46,351 bases of DNA from Lenisia limosa (lineage: Eukaryota; Breviatea). Shown here piece after piece: positions 23,301 to 34,100 of this stretch. A program made the translations under genes and the position numbers. The stretch's first letter is position 1. Each line of letters starts with the position of its first letter. The stretch is from contig LPNZ01010410.1 of NCBI GenBank assembly GCA_001655205.1, positions 1-46,351 of the forward strand, read 5' to 3'. The notes under the pieces are model-generated. The model was not told the DNA's origin, ran no database searches, and saw only the letters and a list, made by a program, of their open reading frames with translations.

Positions 23301-25752
23301 AAGTGGAGGGATTGTGCAAGAGTAAACTGGGTTGTTTTGTTTTGAGTGAGAGTGAGTCATGCGCCTACGATGTTGGAGGAATCACAATTCATACTAAGCT
23401 AATAACATCCCTTACTGTATTGGGGGTGAACTGATCGGTTTTGGTGTATCTTCGTCATCACTTAAGGCTACATGATGATCAAACACATTCAAACGGCAGA
23501 CATCTAACGACAAAGCTAACCTTCAGAAATGGATGACTGGGACTGAGACATGTTCATAGTCGGAGACATCGCCTGCAAGGTCACCGTAGCCTTTCAAAAC
23601 AGTATCTGTAGTTTCACACAAAACCCTAGTAAGCAAGACAATCTGACCCCTCCTACTCTGCAAATGGCAATTGAAGAGTCAATTGGATCATCTGTAAATG
23701 GTAAATAAAAAGGTTAAAATATGGTCATGTATTGAGTAGAACTCTCATCATTTTGCTTCTCTACATACCGGCGGGTTTTACTGGTTCAGGCTTCAAGTCC
23801 TCTTCACATGTCTCCCCCTTTAAGTCGTAAGTATAATAAAAAACTTCAGCCTCTATTCATTGGCAAGAGAAACAAACCTGTCCTTCTTCACTGCTGAGGT
23901 ATTTAACATTAATCTGGATCATGTTCTTCAATATCTGGGGTGTAAAAAACCACAACTATCAGTTCTCAATGAGTTCACCCTCACCGTGTGGCACTTAATG
24001 TAAATTCGGAAGGCGACAAAGCAAAGGAGGTAACTAAGAGAGTAAGAATGAGTAAGTAACTGATAAATAGGACCCCAACACACCCGGCTGCCAGGAAAAT
24101 GAACGCCATTATCGCAGTGGGGATGTTGTACAGTTTATATCTAAAAGAAAAAAAGTTAGCAAGACTGAATGTTACCAATGCATACCTTGCCCAGTTGCCA
24201 AGAATAAGAACCAAAAGGGTAGTCCACACGGACCAATGTAACTCAACAAGCTCCTAAGACTGTCAGCTCATAACAAAAAGATAGTGTAACCCCATAAATA
24301 TTTCACTACTATAGAAAATTACGAAGAGTTGCCAATTGTTTAAGGGACTGGATAATTTGAATCCCCATCCAATTACAATGTCTTTGAATACTTTGACTTT
24401 ACAGGGTTTATGTACGTTATCAGCAGTACCATCGTTATCCATGGTATTTCCTTGTATTCAACTTTTTGTGAAATTCTATTGTGAAATGTCCAAATCAGAA
24501 AAATTCTGGTCTTTGGGAAATTCTTGCGGATGAAAGATGTGATACAATAGCAAAAAGAGGTGAAGGGCACAAATGCATTGGTGAATCAGTCAAACGTACC
24601 AAGACAAGTTCGTGAAGACAAGTTTTCGAATAAAATGCAAAGTCAAAATCCGCCGGTAGGGACTAGAAAAAGTCAGAAACCATGCAATGAAGAGTATTTT
24701 AAAAGGTTGTAGTTGGACAGCACCGAACCACCAGTCACCTACCTGGTCTTCAATGAATTGCATCCGGAGAAGATGGTAGCGAACCGAAAGCTTCGCCACC
24801 AAATGCTAAAGGAGTGAACGGACAGGGCTAGCGAACCTTAATGACTGTCTTCAGTCGGAAGAGTCTCAAGATTGGAGGAAGTTCATGGCGTTTGGTTCGC
24901 AAATTGCTGCATTCAACTTGGATCGTTTCTACTGAATTATATTCCGTCAAACACAACGACTCCGTCGTAGTTACCCTCAAACCAAAAGGAGTCTTTTCGA
25001 TTCGTTCATAGTAATGTGTGATTTTGACACTAAATAAGTCACAGAAGCCATTAAAAAATCCCTGGAATTTAACATTATATTCAATCCAACATACCTCAGA
25101 AACATAGCATAAGTTGCTGACCCAAGATAGAGCAGCATAATCATAAAGAAGCCAATATGGGCTAACTCAAAAAGAAGTCGTTTCTCGGCACCTAAATAAG
25201 TCAAGAGAGGCGGTCCAATGTTTCATGGTTATCATCGCCCACTGTACTCCTGGCCAAACGCATTGGCTGTGGTATTAGCGACTTGTGTGATGGAGGAGAC
25301 AAACGCAAGGAAGCTGACAACGCCCAGGATCATGATTTCTGGAGCATGGTGACGGGATTTCCATGGGGCAAAGCTCAATCCAATTGACCCACCCTTATAA
25401 GCTGCTTGTACCATGTGAAGAACATAGGGGGTCGAAATGAGTCCCTGCAGATTAAGAAGGGAACAAAACAAGACAAGTCACGCATGAATAATGAGACCTA
25501 CACTCTCGATTTTGAGCATGACCCATTCGAATATAAGGGTGAAGGAGATGAGCATACAAAGGAAGGCTGAAATCGTTCCAATGTTATTGGAATAGTCCAC
25601 GTCTAGACGTGAGAGAAAGACATCAAGACGAGAGGTGTGGTGTATCTTGCAATGAGTTAAACCAACAAACCTGAAATTGTACTTGCAGATGCTGCGGCAT
25701 GGCAACTTCGGACCAGAATGCCAACAAGAGTGGCAACAAAGAGGGTAGACAT
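20334..25752 (-). CDS. MLO-family-like multi-pass membrane protein with an enlarged cytosolic loop and long tail
   Basis: The start MSTLFVATLVGILV (25752) gives a hydrophobic leader. Helices follow in small exons: GTISAFLCMLISFTLIFEWV (about 25520-25580), APEIMILGVVSFLAFVSSIT (about 25275-25350), ELAHIGFFMIMLLYLGSAT (about 25110-25175), WTTLLVLILGNWAR (about 24185-24230) and YNIPTAIMAFIFLAAG (about 24085-24135). The decisive part is RTLWAKQFWFRNPTFVIRFF (about 22755-22850), like the FWF-RPR helix of MLO proteins. It is followed by LLITPLVIPTLALVRSVG and HATKQARHVHG (about 22428-22550), matching the last MLO helix and calmodulin-binding start (LPLYALVTQMG...TAKALK). Between helix groups, roughly 1 kb of small exons is Ser/Asp-rich (SLDNDNEDGGIESVP, VALSDDEDTPKPIS). 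The tail is Ser/Pro-rich with SDDDSSSDSDPDS and ends at TGA 20334-20336. MLO proteins are seven-helix, Ca/calmodulin-linked membrane proteins best known in plants. Confidence 0.65.
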
Positions 25753-26437
25753 GGGAGGGCTTGGGGAGCGGAATGGAATCCTCCTTTTATGGTCGGCTGG
25801 AGCTAATTTTTCAAGGTCCAACAGCAATAACAATGAAGTTACTTCAAGTAATAAGTCGGTTAAAAGACAACGCGCAAGGCCGCCTTCTAACCATCAACCT
25901 CTTCTCTCCCTTTCGTCATCACTCGGTCTTCATTTCATCATACTATCCAAAAAAAAGAAAATGAGAACTTCCTTTTTGCTTCCTTTGTTCAAAAACACGA
26001 AACGAAAAGAAAAAAATTCACACCATTTATTTATATAGCCGACCTTCCGAACACTATCCCTACTCACGCTTAATATCTGAATATCTTCTTGAATAACTTT
26101 ATATCGCCTAATACAACTCAAGTATTCTCGATTCCCTTGAGGTACAGTTTATCCGTTTATCCGTTTATCGACATGCCTTTTGTTGAGATAAAAAAAGAGG
26201 TCATATCATCTGGCCTAAGCACACCATCACGCTAATAGGAGATATTGGTTATTGGATTAAATAAAATACCCAATCTCGAACTCATAGGATGTAATTCGGA
26301 CAACTTGGGGCAGATTTGGGGACAATATGAAAACTAATTCAGCCCAAATTCAATAACATTATGTAATTTAGCGAGAACAATGCGCCCCCCCCCTGAGTCA
26401 TGTTCCTGATCCATTTTTTCAAACAAGCCTTAGTGTC
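25753..26437. other. Spacer upstream of the MLO-like gene, with a repeat copy
   Basis: This intergenic stretch separates the start of the MLO-like gene from the stop of the secreted-protein gene. It contains a repeat copy (26199-26248), a run of C at about 26385-26394 and a tandem ATCCGTTT doublet near 26150-26168. Plus-strand open frames at 25718-26038 are basic and low-complexity and are not supported. Confidence 0.5.
26199..26248 (+). repeat. Dispersed hairpin repeat, copy 3
   Basis: The unit reads AGGTCATATCATCTGGCC, then ACACCATCACGCTAATAGG and AGATATTGG. It matches the left half of the copies at 3531 and 42161 with a short deletion inside the hairpin, and then ACCCAATC farther on as in the 42-kb copy. 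Confidence 0.7.
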
Positions 26438-28717
26438 TTAGCCTCTAAAGTTTGTGTTTGTTTCAGCTACTGAACGGATCCATTGTGGGTGTTCTTGAAC
26501 CTGTGGTGATCATAAAAATAGGACATCTGCAATTAATTTTGAAATTAATTTTGGAATCTCAAGTGGAAATCTTTTGAAGCGAGAATGCAGGTAGTAATTT
26601 TTGAAGAGTCCTAGTACAAACTCATCCATACTCTCTTGAAGCAATACAACCGAAGATTAAAAAAAGCCCAGCCCGGCCAACCTTAGGCTCAAATCCCTTG
26701 GCTGAGCTCCAGCCGAAATACTTATCGCCAGGAACGAAGAGAGCCTCATCATTAATCTTATCAACGACTTTGGTGTCTCTTTGCATGGGTCTGAAGTTGT
26801 CAGCCATAGTAAAGAGCACAATAAAAAAAAGTGGTTTTCCAATATCCAAATTGGTGAATAAAAAGATGACGTCGCCCACCCGAAGACAAGGGAGCCATCC
26901 TTCAAGTTGATCAAATTGGCAGAGCCTGACACATCAAGAACAAGTTCAGCAGCAGCGGAGGTTTCGGTCACTGTGAAGCGCTGGGCAGTTAATAATGGAC
27001 AAGGCCCCTAAAAATAATAAGGTAGAAGCCCCACGAAGATGTAACCGTAACAGTAGCCAAAAATTTGATTTCCTTCAATGGAATTGCCCGTGCCATAGCA
27101 GGCTGGAACTTCCATCTCTCCGTAATACCTGAACTGTTATTGTCTGACAGGAAAGTATCTTACACTTCTTGTCCAGTTTTAAGGTCCACAACAGCAAAGA
27201 AGGAGTGATGGGCTGACTCCTGAATGTGAATGAAAAAGGACGATACCAATTTTAATTGTCATACCCCACATCCTTGATGAGGGTTCTGCACGCTTTCCTG
27301 ATAGTAATCCACCCACATCAGAATCACTGCAGAGTAGAAGGGCAAAGTGGTCGACCACATATCCAGTTGACATCACACAGTTTTTCTCGTTGAAAGAAGG
27401 GTTGATCTGATAGTTACGTGCTAAAAGACAACCTAAAAGACAACATGACAGCTGTCCACGCCGTCTCATTACATGTAGATATATTCCTCCTAGGTCTCAT
27501 CCCCAAATACCACTTCCTCCCAAAACCATTTGTCGGTATTGAGGGTTGACAACGTATAGGCAGTGCGATCGTGATTGAAACCCCATGCCTGGTAAATTAG
27601 CGAAAATATAATTTAATGGAAGTCATCCTTTCCCACCCAGAATCTGTTTCCGCTTGAAAAGAATCGTGGGGCTTGGGAATACCATGAGCTAAAGAAAGCG
27701 GGAAGAGCCTTGGCTTTTTCTGGGACAGTTAATTTACATACTCAATAAATGTTCCTTAAAAAATGAAGAAAACTGATTTCTTTCTCATTTATATTTAAAA
27801 AAAAACAAAAAAAAAAAAGAGGTGAAATAATTAGAAGCATAATGTGATAAGAATTGGTATTTTCCAGAGAATGTACTTTTATTACCATCATGAATATTGA
27901 GAGTATTCCCAGCTACTCGTAAAGGCGTTGCAGATAATGCCATCTTCATGAGTTTCCATGAGGCTATCATAGAACATCACATCGCCAGCTTCAAAGTGAG
28001 GGGTTGGAAAAGGACTATGAAATGGTATGGTGAGGATAGATAAAGGATAGTAATGTAGCTTCGAGATATGCTGTTATCATTTCAATGTATGACGTTGATC
28101 ATACCATCAGTCACGACAACCCTCTCCATAGGGCCAGAAAACTGCCCATTTATGTCGCACTCAATTTTGAGCCACTCCCCATGGTTAAGTCTGCAAGTAA
28201 TCAACAAAAGAAGCAAGAAAACGGAGTAGCAATTGAAAGAGTTGAGTTAATCATACATGTAGAAGATAGGGTAATCAAGATTAACCCAGGGAACACTGTA
28301 GAGGGTTGAGTTTGACCCAGAGCCAGGAGCTATGGGAATTAGTCTCCTGTACGAAAAAGGCAGAATCCAGAGTAACAAACAAGTCAACTCGAGGAATCAT
28401 GAACAAACCTGAAGGACCAGATACAATGGAAAGGTAAGGGGCATCCATTGGCATGTGGGTCCATGATTGCATGTAGTTGTCATAATGGTACAACCTTGGT
28501 AGAATGATGAGTATTGTTGAAAGCAGTGATATGAATCGAGTTATGAGTTGTGCGTGACAAGGCAACCGAGGTCAAGCATGCAAGCAATCAACTCCTCTTA
28601 CGGAGCTGGTTGCGTGTCATTATAATAGTTCTGCTCAACAATGATGAAAAGCGATGGTGAAAAGGCTGATGAGACTGCGAACAGCACCCAGAGGCTGAAC
28701 ACCAAGAGGATTGTCAT
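26438..28717 (-). CDS. Secreted or membrane-anchored protein, family unknown
   Basis: A start at 28717 gives a clear signal peptide, MTILLVFSLWVLFAVSSAFS, then LFIIVEQNYYNDTQPAP. Later exons read LYHYDNYMQSWTHMPMDAPY, PWVNLDYPIFYM, HGEWLKIECDINGQFSGPME, FEAGDVMFYDSLMETHEDG, FFSSWYSQAPRFFSSGNRFW, AWGFNHDRTAYTLSTLNTDK, NPSFNEKNCVMSTGYVVDHF, YGEMEVPACYGTGNSIEGNQ and VPGDKYFGWSSAKGFEPK. The last exon, VQEHPQWIRSVAETNTNFRG, ends at TAA 26438-26440. The recurring aromatic and Gly-rich strands with single cysteines would suit an extracellular beta-sheet protein, possibly a propeller, but I do not recognise a family. Exon joins are approximate. Confidence 0.6.
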
Positions 28718-29311
28718 TGCTCTGATCGGCGTGGGATGCTGTGTTTCAGAGCCAAACCCAAAAAATATCCAAATTAAGGCGTTTAGAGGAGGAGAGGGGA
28801 GGGGAGGGGAGGGGGGAGATGGTAGTGGGAGGTTCAAATTGGACAAAACAAGACAACAGGTTCTCCTCTTTCTTCTGTGTGCGTTTGTTGCTTAACAAGT
28901 GACAACAAACAAACCTTGTGGTTGCCTTGGCGGGATTATGTGAAAAGAAAAATGGGGACAAGCAAATTCCCCAAATTCCAACCATCCGCTTCCGCTTCCG
29001 CTTCCAAAGGCCCTAAAAGGAAACTCGCCATTCCCTCCTTCCCGTCCAACTCCCGTTCCTCATCTCCAACCTTTTTTGAACCGTGGTGTTATTTGTGAAT
29101 TTATTGAAGCTGTAGATATGTAAACAGGTATGACATATCTTCCATGTAAACCGCCTTGTATGTAAATTAATCCCTCCAGATGCATTACCATTGAACTCCC
29201 CGCGAAGACCAATCCAAATCATTAGGTGTTGCTAAATTGAAAAAAATAACTTTCTCATTTCTATATATAATTTGGTGAAAGAAAATCTTTTGTTTCTGAG
29301 TCCAGATTCAG
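28718..29311. promoter_or_regulatory. Divergent region between the secreted-protein gene and ETFA
   Basis: It holds a G-rich run (28796-28816), four GCTTCC-like hexamers in tandem (about 28987-29008), and an open plus frame (MGTSKFPKFQPSASAS, 28951 on) of 48 codons that may be chance or a small exon. No core promoter element is certain. Confidence 0.45.
28796..28816 (+). repeat. Four consecutive G runs, potential G-quadruplex
   Basis: GGGG-A repeated three times is followed by a run of six G. Four G runs of at least four with single-base loops form a strong quadruplex motif. It lies about 80 bp upstream of the start codon at 28717 of the minus-strand gene. Confidence 0.8.
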
Positions 29312-30979
29312 ATGTCAATTAGACAAAGGTGGGTGGTTTTCATCACGTAACCAGCATCAGTTTCAAGAGGTTCAAGCATTCCTTGGTTCTAGTTGAAGCT
29401 TTCAAGAATGTTGTCGATACCACTTATTTGAAGACAATCACAGCTGCAAGTGGGTGCAAATACACACCACGATTTGACTTATGAACAATAACAAGCCAGG
29501 GAAACTTGATCAACCTATTGCCTGTGCAGTGATTTGTGATGGAACTGACGACTCGATTGCACAAGTGGGATTGGAAATATGCATTACATGATGTACAGGC
29601 TTATGATACGTAACTGTTTTGTGATGAAGAGATTCCCTCATTTGTAATGCTATTTCTTTAATCAGTGGTGAAAATTGAAGATGAGGTCTTGACGCAAACT
29701 TTCATTTTTCAATAGAAAATTGGCCGTACACAGGGGGTGACATCTGTTTACACCATTTCAACGAAGAACCATGTAACAAACAGACCAGAGGTTTGTTCTA
29801 TTAATAAAGGATCCAGCAATACGCTTACTGCTTAGGTCATTGTGCCCGGGCTTGAGGCAGTGATAGCAGACACAGGCGCATCTCATATCTTCGCTGCTGC
29901 TACAACTTCAGCAAAAGCTGCTTTACCCCGACTTGCCGGGATCCTGAACGTCCAACCAATCTCGGAAATTGTGGGAAAGTGATTATTATACTTGTAGCTT
30001 TATCACAGACATTTCAATTGTCAATTCACAGTGTAGACAGAGGTAATTGACGCTGACGAGTTTATTCGTCCCATCTATGCAGGGAATATCATCAGTCGTG
30101 TGCGGTCCAGTGAGGATATCAAAGTTAGCACTATTATATTGAGTCACTTTCAGGTTATCACTGTGCGAGCATCAACTTTTGAAACAAGTAGCTGTGAAGG
30201 AGGTTCTGCCATTTTCAAAGTACGACACGATTTCTTAGTTGTTACAGGATTGCAGCGTCTAATTAGTAGAAAGTCACAGTGGATCAGCCTGATTCGGCTT
30301 CGGAGCTCGTGGCTAAACACGAGAACAAAATTGACCGCCCATCACTGGTAACAGCAAAGGTATTGTCATTTCAATGTGACGTCATGTTCAGACCGTAGTG
30401 TCAGGAGGGAGAGGACTGAAGGACGAAGAAGGATTCAAACTCATCTACCAGCTTGCTGACAAACTTGGGGGTGCAGGTTGGTTATCGCAAATAAAGTGAA
30501 ATAATAAATAACCAAATGTCACCTTTTGACATCTGCCAACCGAATTAGTTGGAGCAACCCGGGCCGCAGTTGACAGCGGAATGTGCACCAACGACCTTCA
30601 AATCGGACAAACAGGAAAGGTATGATCATTGGGCTGCCCAAAGCATAACCAAGTTCATCAAAAAATGTCCACATGACCATCAGATTGTGGCGCCTGAGTT
30701 GTACATTGCCGTCGGCCTAAGTGGCGCAATACAGCACGTTGCTGGGATGAAGGAGTCCAAAACCGTTGTCGCCATCAATAAAGATCCCGAGGCCCCCATC
30801 TTCGAAATAGCTGATATCGGAATTGTGGGTTCGTGGACTAGTATTTCTCATCAACAAGTGAAATTATACTGCCAAATATCACATAATACTACTAATACAT
30901 ACTGAACAAGCCAGCTCACTTTCTTCAGGTTGGAGATGCATTCGAGGTCATCCCGGAGCTTCTTGAAAAACTGCCATGA
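29312..30979 (+). CDS. ETFA: Electron transfer flavoprotein subunit alpha
   Basis: This mitochondrial matrix protein carries FAD and passes electrons from acyl-CoA dehydrogenases to ETF-ubiquinone oxidoreductase as a heterodimer with ETFB. Plus-strand exons give a short N-terminus (MSIRQ), then [15 protein letters not shown] and LKTITAAS. They continue with [16 protein letters not shown] and [18 protein letters not shown], then [17 protein letters not shown] and [16 protein letters not shown]. The FAD-binding C-terminal half is well conserved: [38 protein letters not shown], then [40 protein letters not shown] and the end [12 protein letters not shown] with TGA 30977-30979. A roughly 60-bp intron splits GQTGK from IVAPE. 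The length fits the family. An N-terminal targeting peptide is expected but the first exon is short, so the true start may lie elsewhere. Confidence 0.92.
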
Positions 30980-31189
30980 ATTGTTAAGCGGGTAAAGACC
31001 ACAATAGGAAACAATGCATTTTATGTATTACATGTATTTGTGAATTTTGAATAACAAATGGCCACACTACAAAGGAAATCGAAAATTATAAGTTATATTG
31101 TAAAAAGGAGTTAGGAAACAAAAATCAGAAACGACACTGTAGACTATTTTTTAGGTTTTTTTTTTTTAATTTGAGGGTCGTTGGAAATT
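30980..31189. other. Convergent 3' region of ETFA and LARP1
   Basis: About 210 bp of AT-rich sequence with a T-run near 31158-31168 lies between two facing stop codons. No other feature is seen. Confidence 0.6.
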
Positions 31190-34100
31190 TCAGTGCTTCT
31201 TGTTGAGATGGGGGAACTCCTAAAAATGTCAGTTTAACAGGAAAGATAATTGACTCAAGTCCCTTTAAACAGAGATGTACCCACCTTGTCGGTCATGGCT
31301 GGCTGCTTGGGAAGGCTGCGGCCCTTCTTGTCGGACTTGGGGAAGTTGCTCATGTCTGGGAATTGGGCCATGATCTCAAGAAGGTCGGGACGGATGACAA
31401 GGGGGTTCTTGGACTGAAGCGTAAGGGGGAGGGGGGGATTCGGACACATCGGAAGTCATCATATACGAGTAGACAAACCTTTCTGTAGGTGAGGAAAGCC
31501 TTGAACTTCTCAATACCGTAGAGGCTTCCTTCGCGGTAGTCACTATGCCGTAAGGGGAGAAGGGAGAAGTAAAAAAAAAAAATAGCGTCAGAATGTGACT
31601 GCAGAAAAAAAGTTTGAAATAGTATTTTACTCTTTTGCCTAAATATGAGTGTGGTTTCGGCCATCACAATCCTGGGGTCTGGGCTAAGTAGCAAACCTGA
31701 CGGAAACTTCCATGAAGTCATCGAAAATCTCAGTACGGAAGTTCTTCTCAAGACCATAGGACATGAAGCGAAGAAGACACTCAACACCATAACTGTGGAG
31801 TCAGAAGCAAATGAACGGTCGAGAGAAGGCTGAAGCAAAATAACCTCAGATCAAAGATCGTCATCATTCGGCCAAAGCCGTTTGTGGTAGTAACGAAATA
31901 ATAAGAATCTTCACAGGCTGTCACAGTCACACCGTGTCCTCATACCGATACTCCTTGGCAGCGTCTTCCATAGCGAAGGTCTTGAACTCGTTGTACATTG
32001 TGCGGTTGTAGTTGTCACGGAGGAAGTGAGACCAGAAACGGAACAGAGTGTTCATTTCAGCGCTGCCAGCTCCAACACGCTTGCGCTCTAAACAAGTTAA
32101 GGAGATGAAGAAGAAAACAAGAAAAAGACCCGCCTCCCTCTTGACAGCTCAAATAAAGAAGCCAATCCTACCCTTGAGGCACTTGGCGCGGAATCTGTCG
32201 TAGAGCTGTTGCTGGAAGCCATGGTCACGCAGGAGAGCGTGGGAGGGATGTTCATGTCCAGGTGAGCCGGCAGCGGGGGATGAACCAAGTTTTGGTGACT
32301 CTGTTAGGCTCTACAATGGTGAGTGGCATGCACTGAAACGCAAGGGGTGAATAATCATGAGGCTTACGTGGGGAGCATGATGCGAATGAGGGTCCGGAGA
32401 CTTTCCAAGGAACCATCCAACGTGACTGTGGCCTGAACGCGTCAATCCAACCCATCTACAGATTTCTATAGAGCATAACAAACCTTCAAGAGAGCCGGCA
32501 GGAAGAGAGGAGCGATCACCACTACGTGCCGGGTACACTCGCTGCAGAGTTAGTTGGTGATTTCCAACAAGGGGCTAGGGGAACGCCACTTACAGGCTTG
32601 CTGATGTTAATGGCCTTAGAGCGCTTCTCCTTTTTCTTCTCCTCCTTCTTTTCAGGCTTCTCTCCCCTCATGGCAGAGACTTCGGCAGCAGTTCGGGTCT
32701 AAAAAATTCAAAAACGAAAAAAAACATCATTTTGAGTATTTCACTAATAAAAACAAACATTTTGGATTGGACCACTCTTACCGTAACAGAAGGCTGGTTC
32801 TGGAGACGATGGTCACTGTTGCGTCCGCGAGCCACATCACGTTCATAAGTGTAAAGTCCGTCGTTGATGGCGTCCATCATGTCATCGTTGACAGCCTTGC
32901 GGAAGACGGCCTTGCCTAATGCAGTCATTGGGATTGACCCTTTAGTTCGTAGTTAATGAAAGATAACCTTAGATCAAAGGTCGTCATCATTCGGCCAAAG
33001 CCGTTTGTGGTAGTAACGAAATAATAAGAAGCTTCAGAGGCTTTAAACATTTCACATAACAAAGACAAGCCCACATACCAGTACGGTCATGCTTGGGCTG
33101 AGTGAAAATCATAAGCTTGCGAACTTCATGGTCGGAGAAGTCCTCTTCGCTGTCCTCATCGTCCTACACTGTCATATCGACCAGATAATATTCTGAAGCA
33201 GAAAATCAAATAACCTCAGATTAAAGATCGTCATCATTCGGCCGAAGCCGTTTGTGGTAGTAACGAAATAATAAGAATCTTCACAGGCTCACAAATGATA
33301 CGCTTATAATAATGTATCTATTAATCGAAACGATTCAAAATAAATATATCATATAACATCACAAACCTTGAGAGTCATTTTGTCAAGCTTCTCCTGGGAA
33401 CGATCGAGCAGATCCTCATCAAAGGCGAACATGTCATCATCCTCATCGTCATGGGCAGCAGCAGCGGCAGGGGCGGGGACAGCCTTACGGGGAGGCTAAA
33501 TCCGTAAGGCATTCAAAAGAATATCAAAACAGTCAGCATTAAGAGCGCTCAGATGGGTTTGCTCACTAAACAGACCTTGGTCTTGGTAGCGGGCTGATGA
33601 TGAGACAAGGGGGAGGACTTGGAAAGGGAGGCCTTCTGCGGGCTTGAAGCACGACTGTTGGAACGGGGGCGGTTCTTGCGAGCCACCTTCCATTCGCCAC
33701 CGTCATCATCCTCAGCTAAGGGTTGTGAGTAACTGCTATCCAGAGGGAAACAAGAACGATTAACTGCCGCACCCCCTTACTGTTGTCGGGCGTGTCGATG
33801 GGCTTGGACTCGATCTTGACTTCCTCGGTCTTGGCATCTTCCTTGGGTTCAGCCTTAGGCTTTTCCGAAGTCTACGTCACTAATGAGACAACACCCATGT
33901 GATATGTGTATGCTAACGACCATGATTGCAGCTTACCTCCTCCTTCTTGGGAACAACTGAGACGGAGGGCTCGATAGTTGAGGGAGAGGCATTGCTGAGT
34001 ACCCATCTTAAGTGTCAAAGTCATCCAAACACAAACGAAGTTGCCAAGTTTGAAGGGTTAACCGCTCACCTTTCCCAGTCAGTCTTCAGCCTGAGGGCCT

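Noticed and set aside
22897-23360. Long plus-strand frame (114 codons) opposite the MLO-like gene
   Set aside because: It is the shadow of the minus-strand Ser/Asp-rich exon (VDSLEASGMNVRSASNLTAR), which has better composition and fits its flanking exons.
25718-26038. Plus-strand frame of 106 codons upstream of the MLO-like gene
   Set aside because: It overlaps the first exon of the minus-strand gene and is otherwise Ser/Lys low-complexity from A-rich DNA.
28951-29096. Plus-strand frame MGTSKFPKFQPSASAS of 48 codons
   Set aside because: Low-complexity, short and without a continuing exon. Kept only as a remark in the spacer entry.
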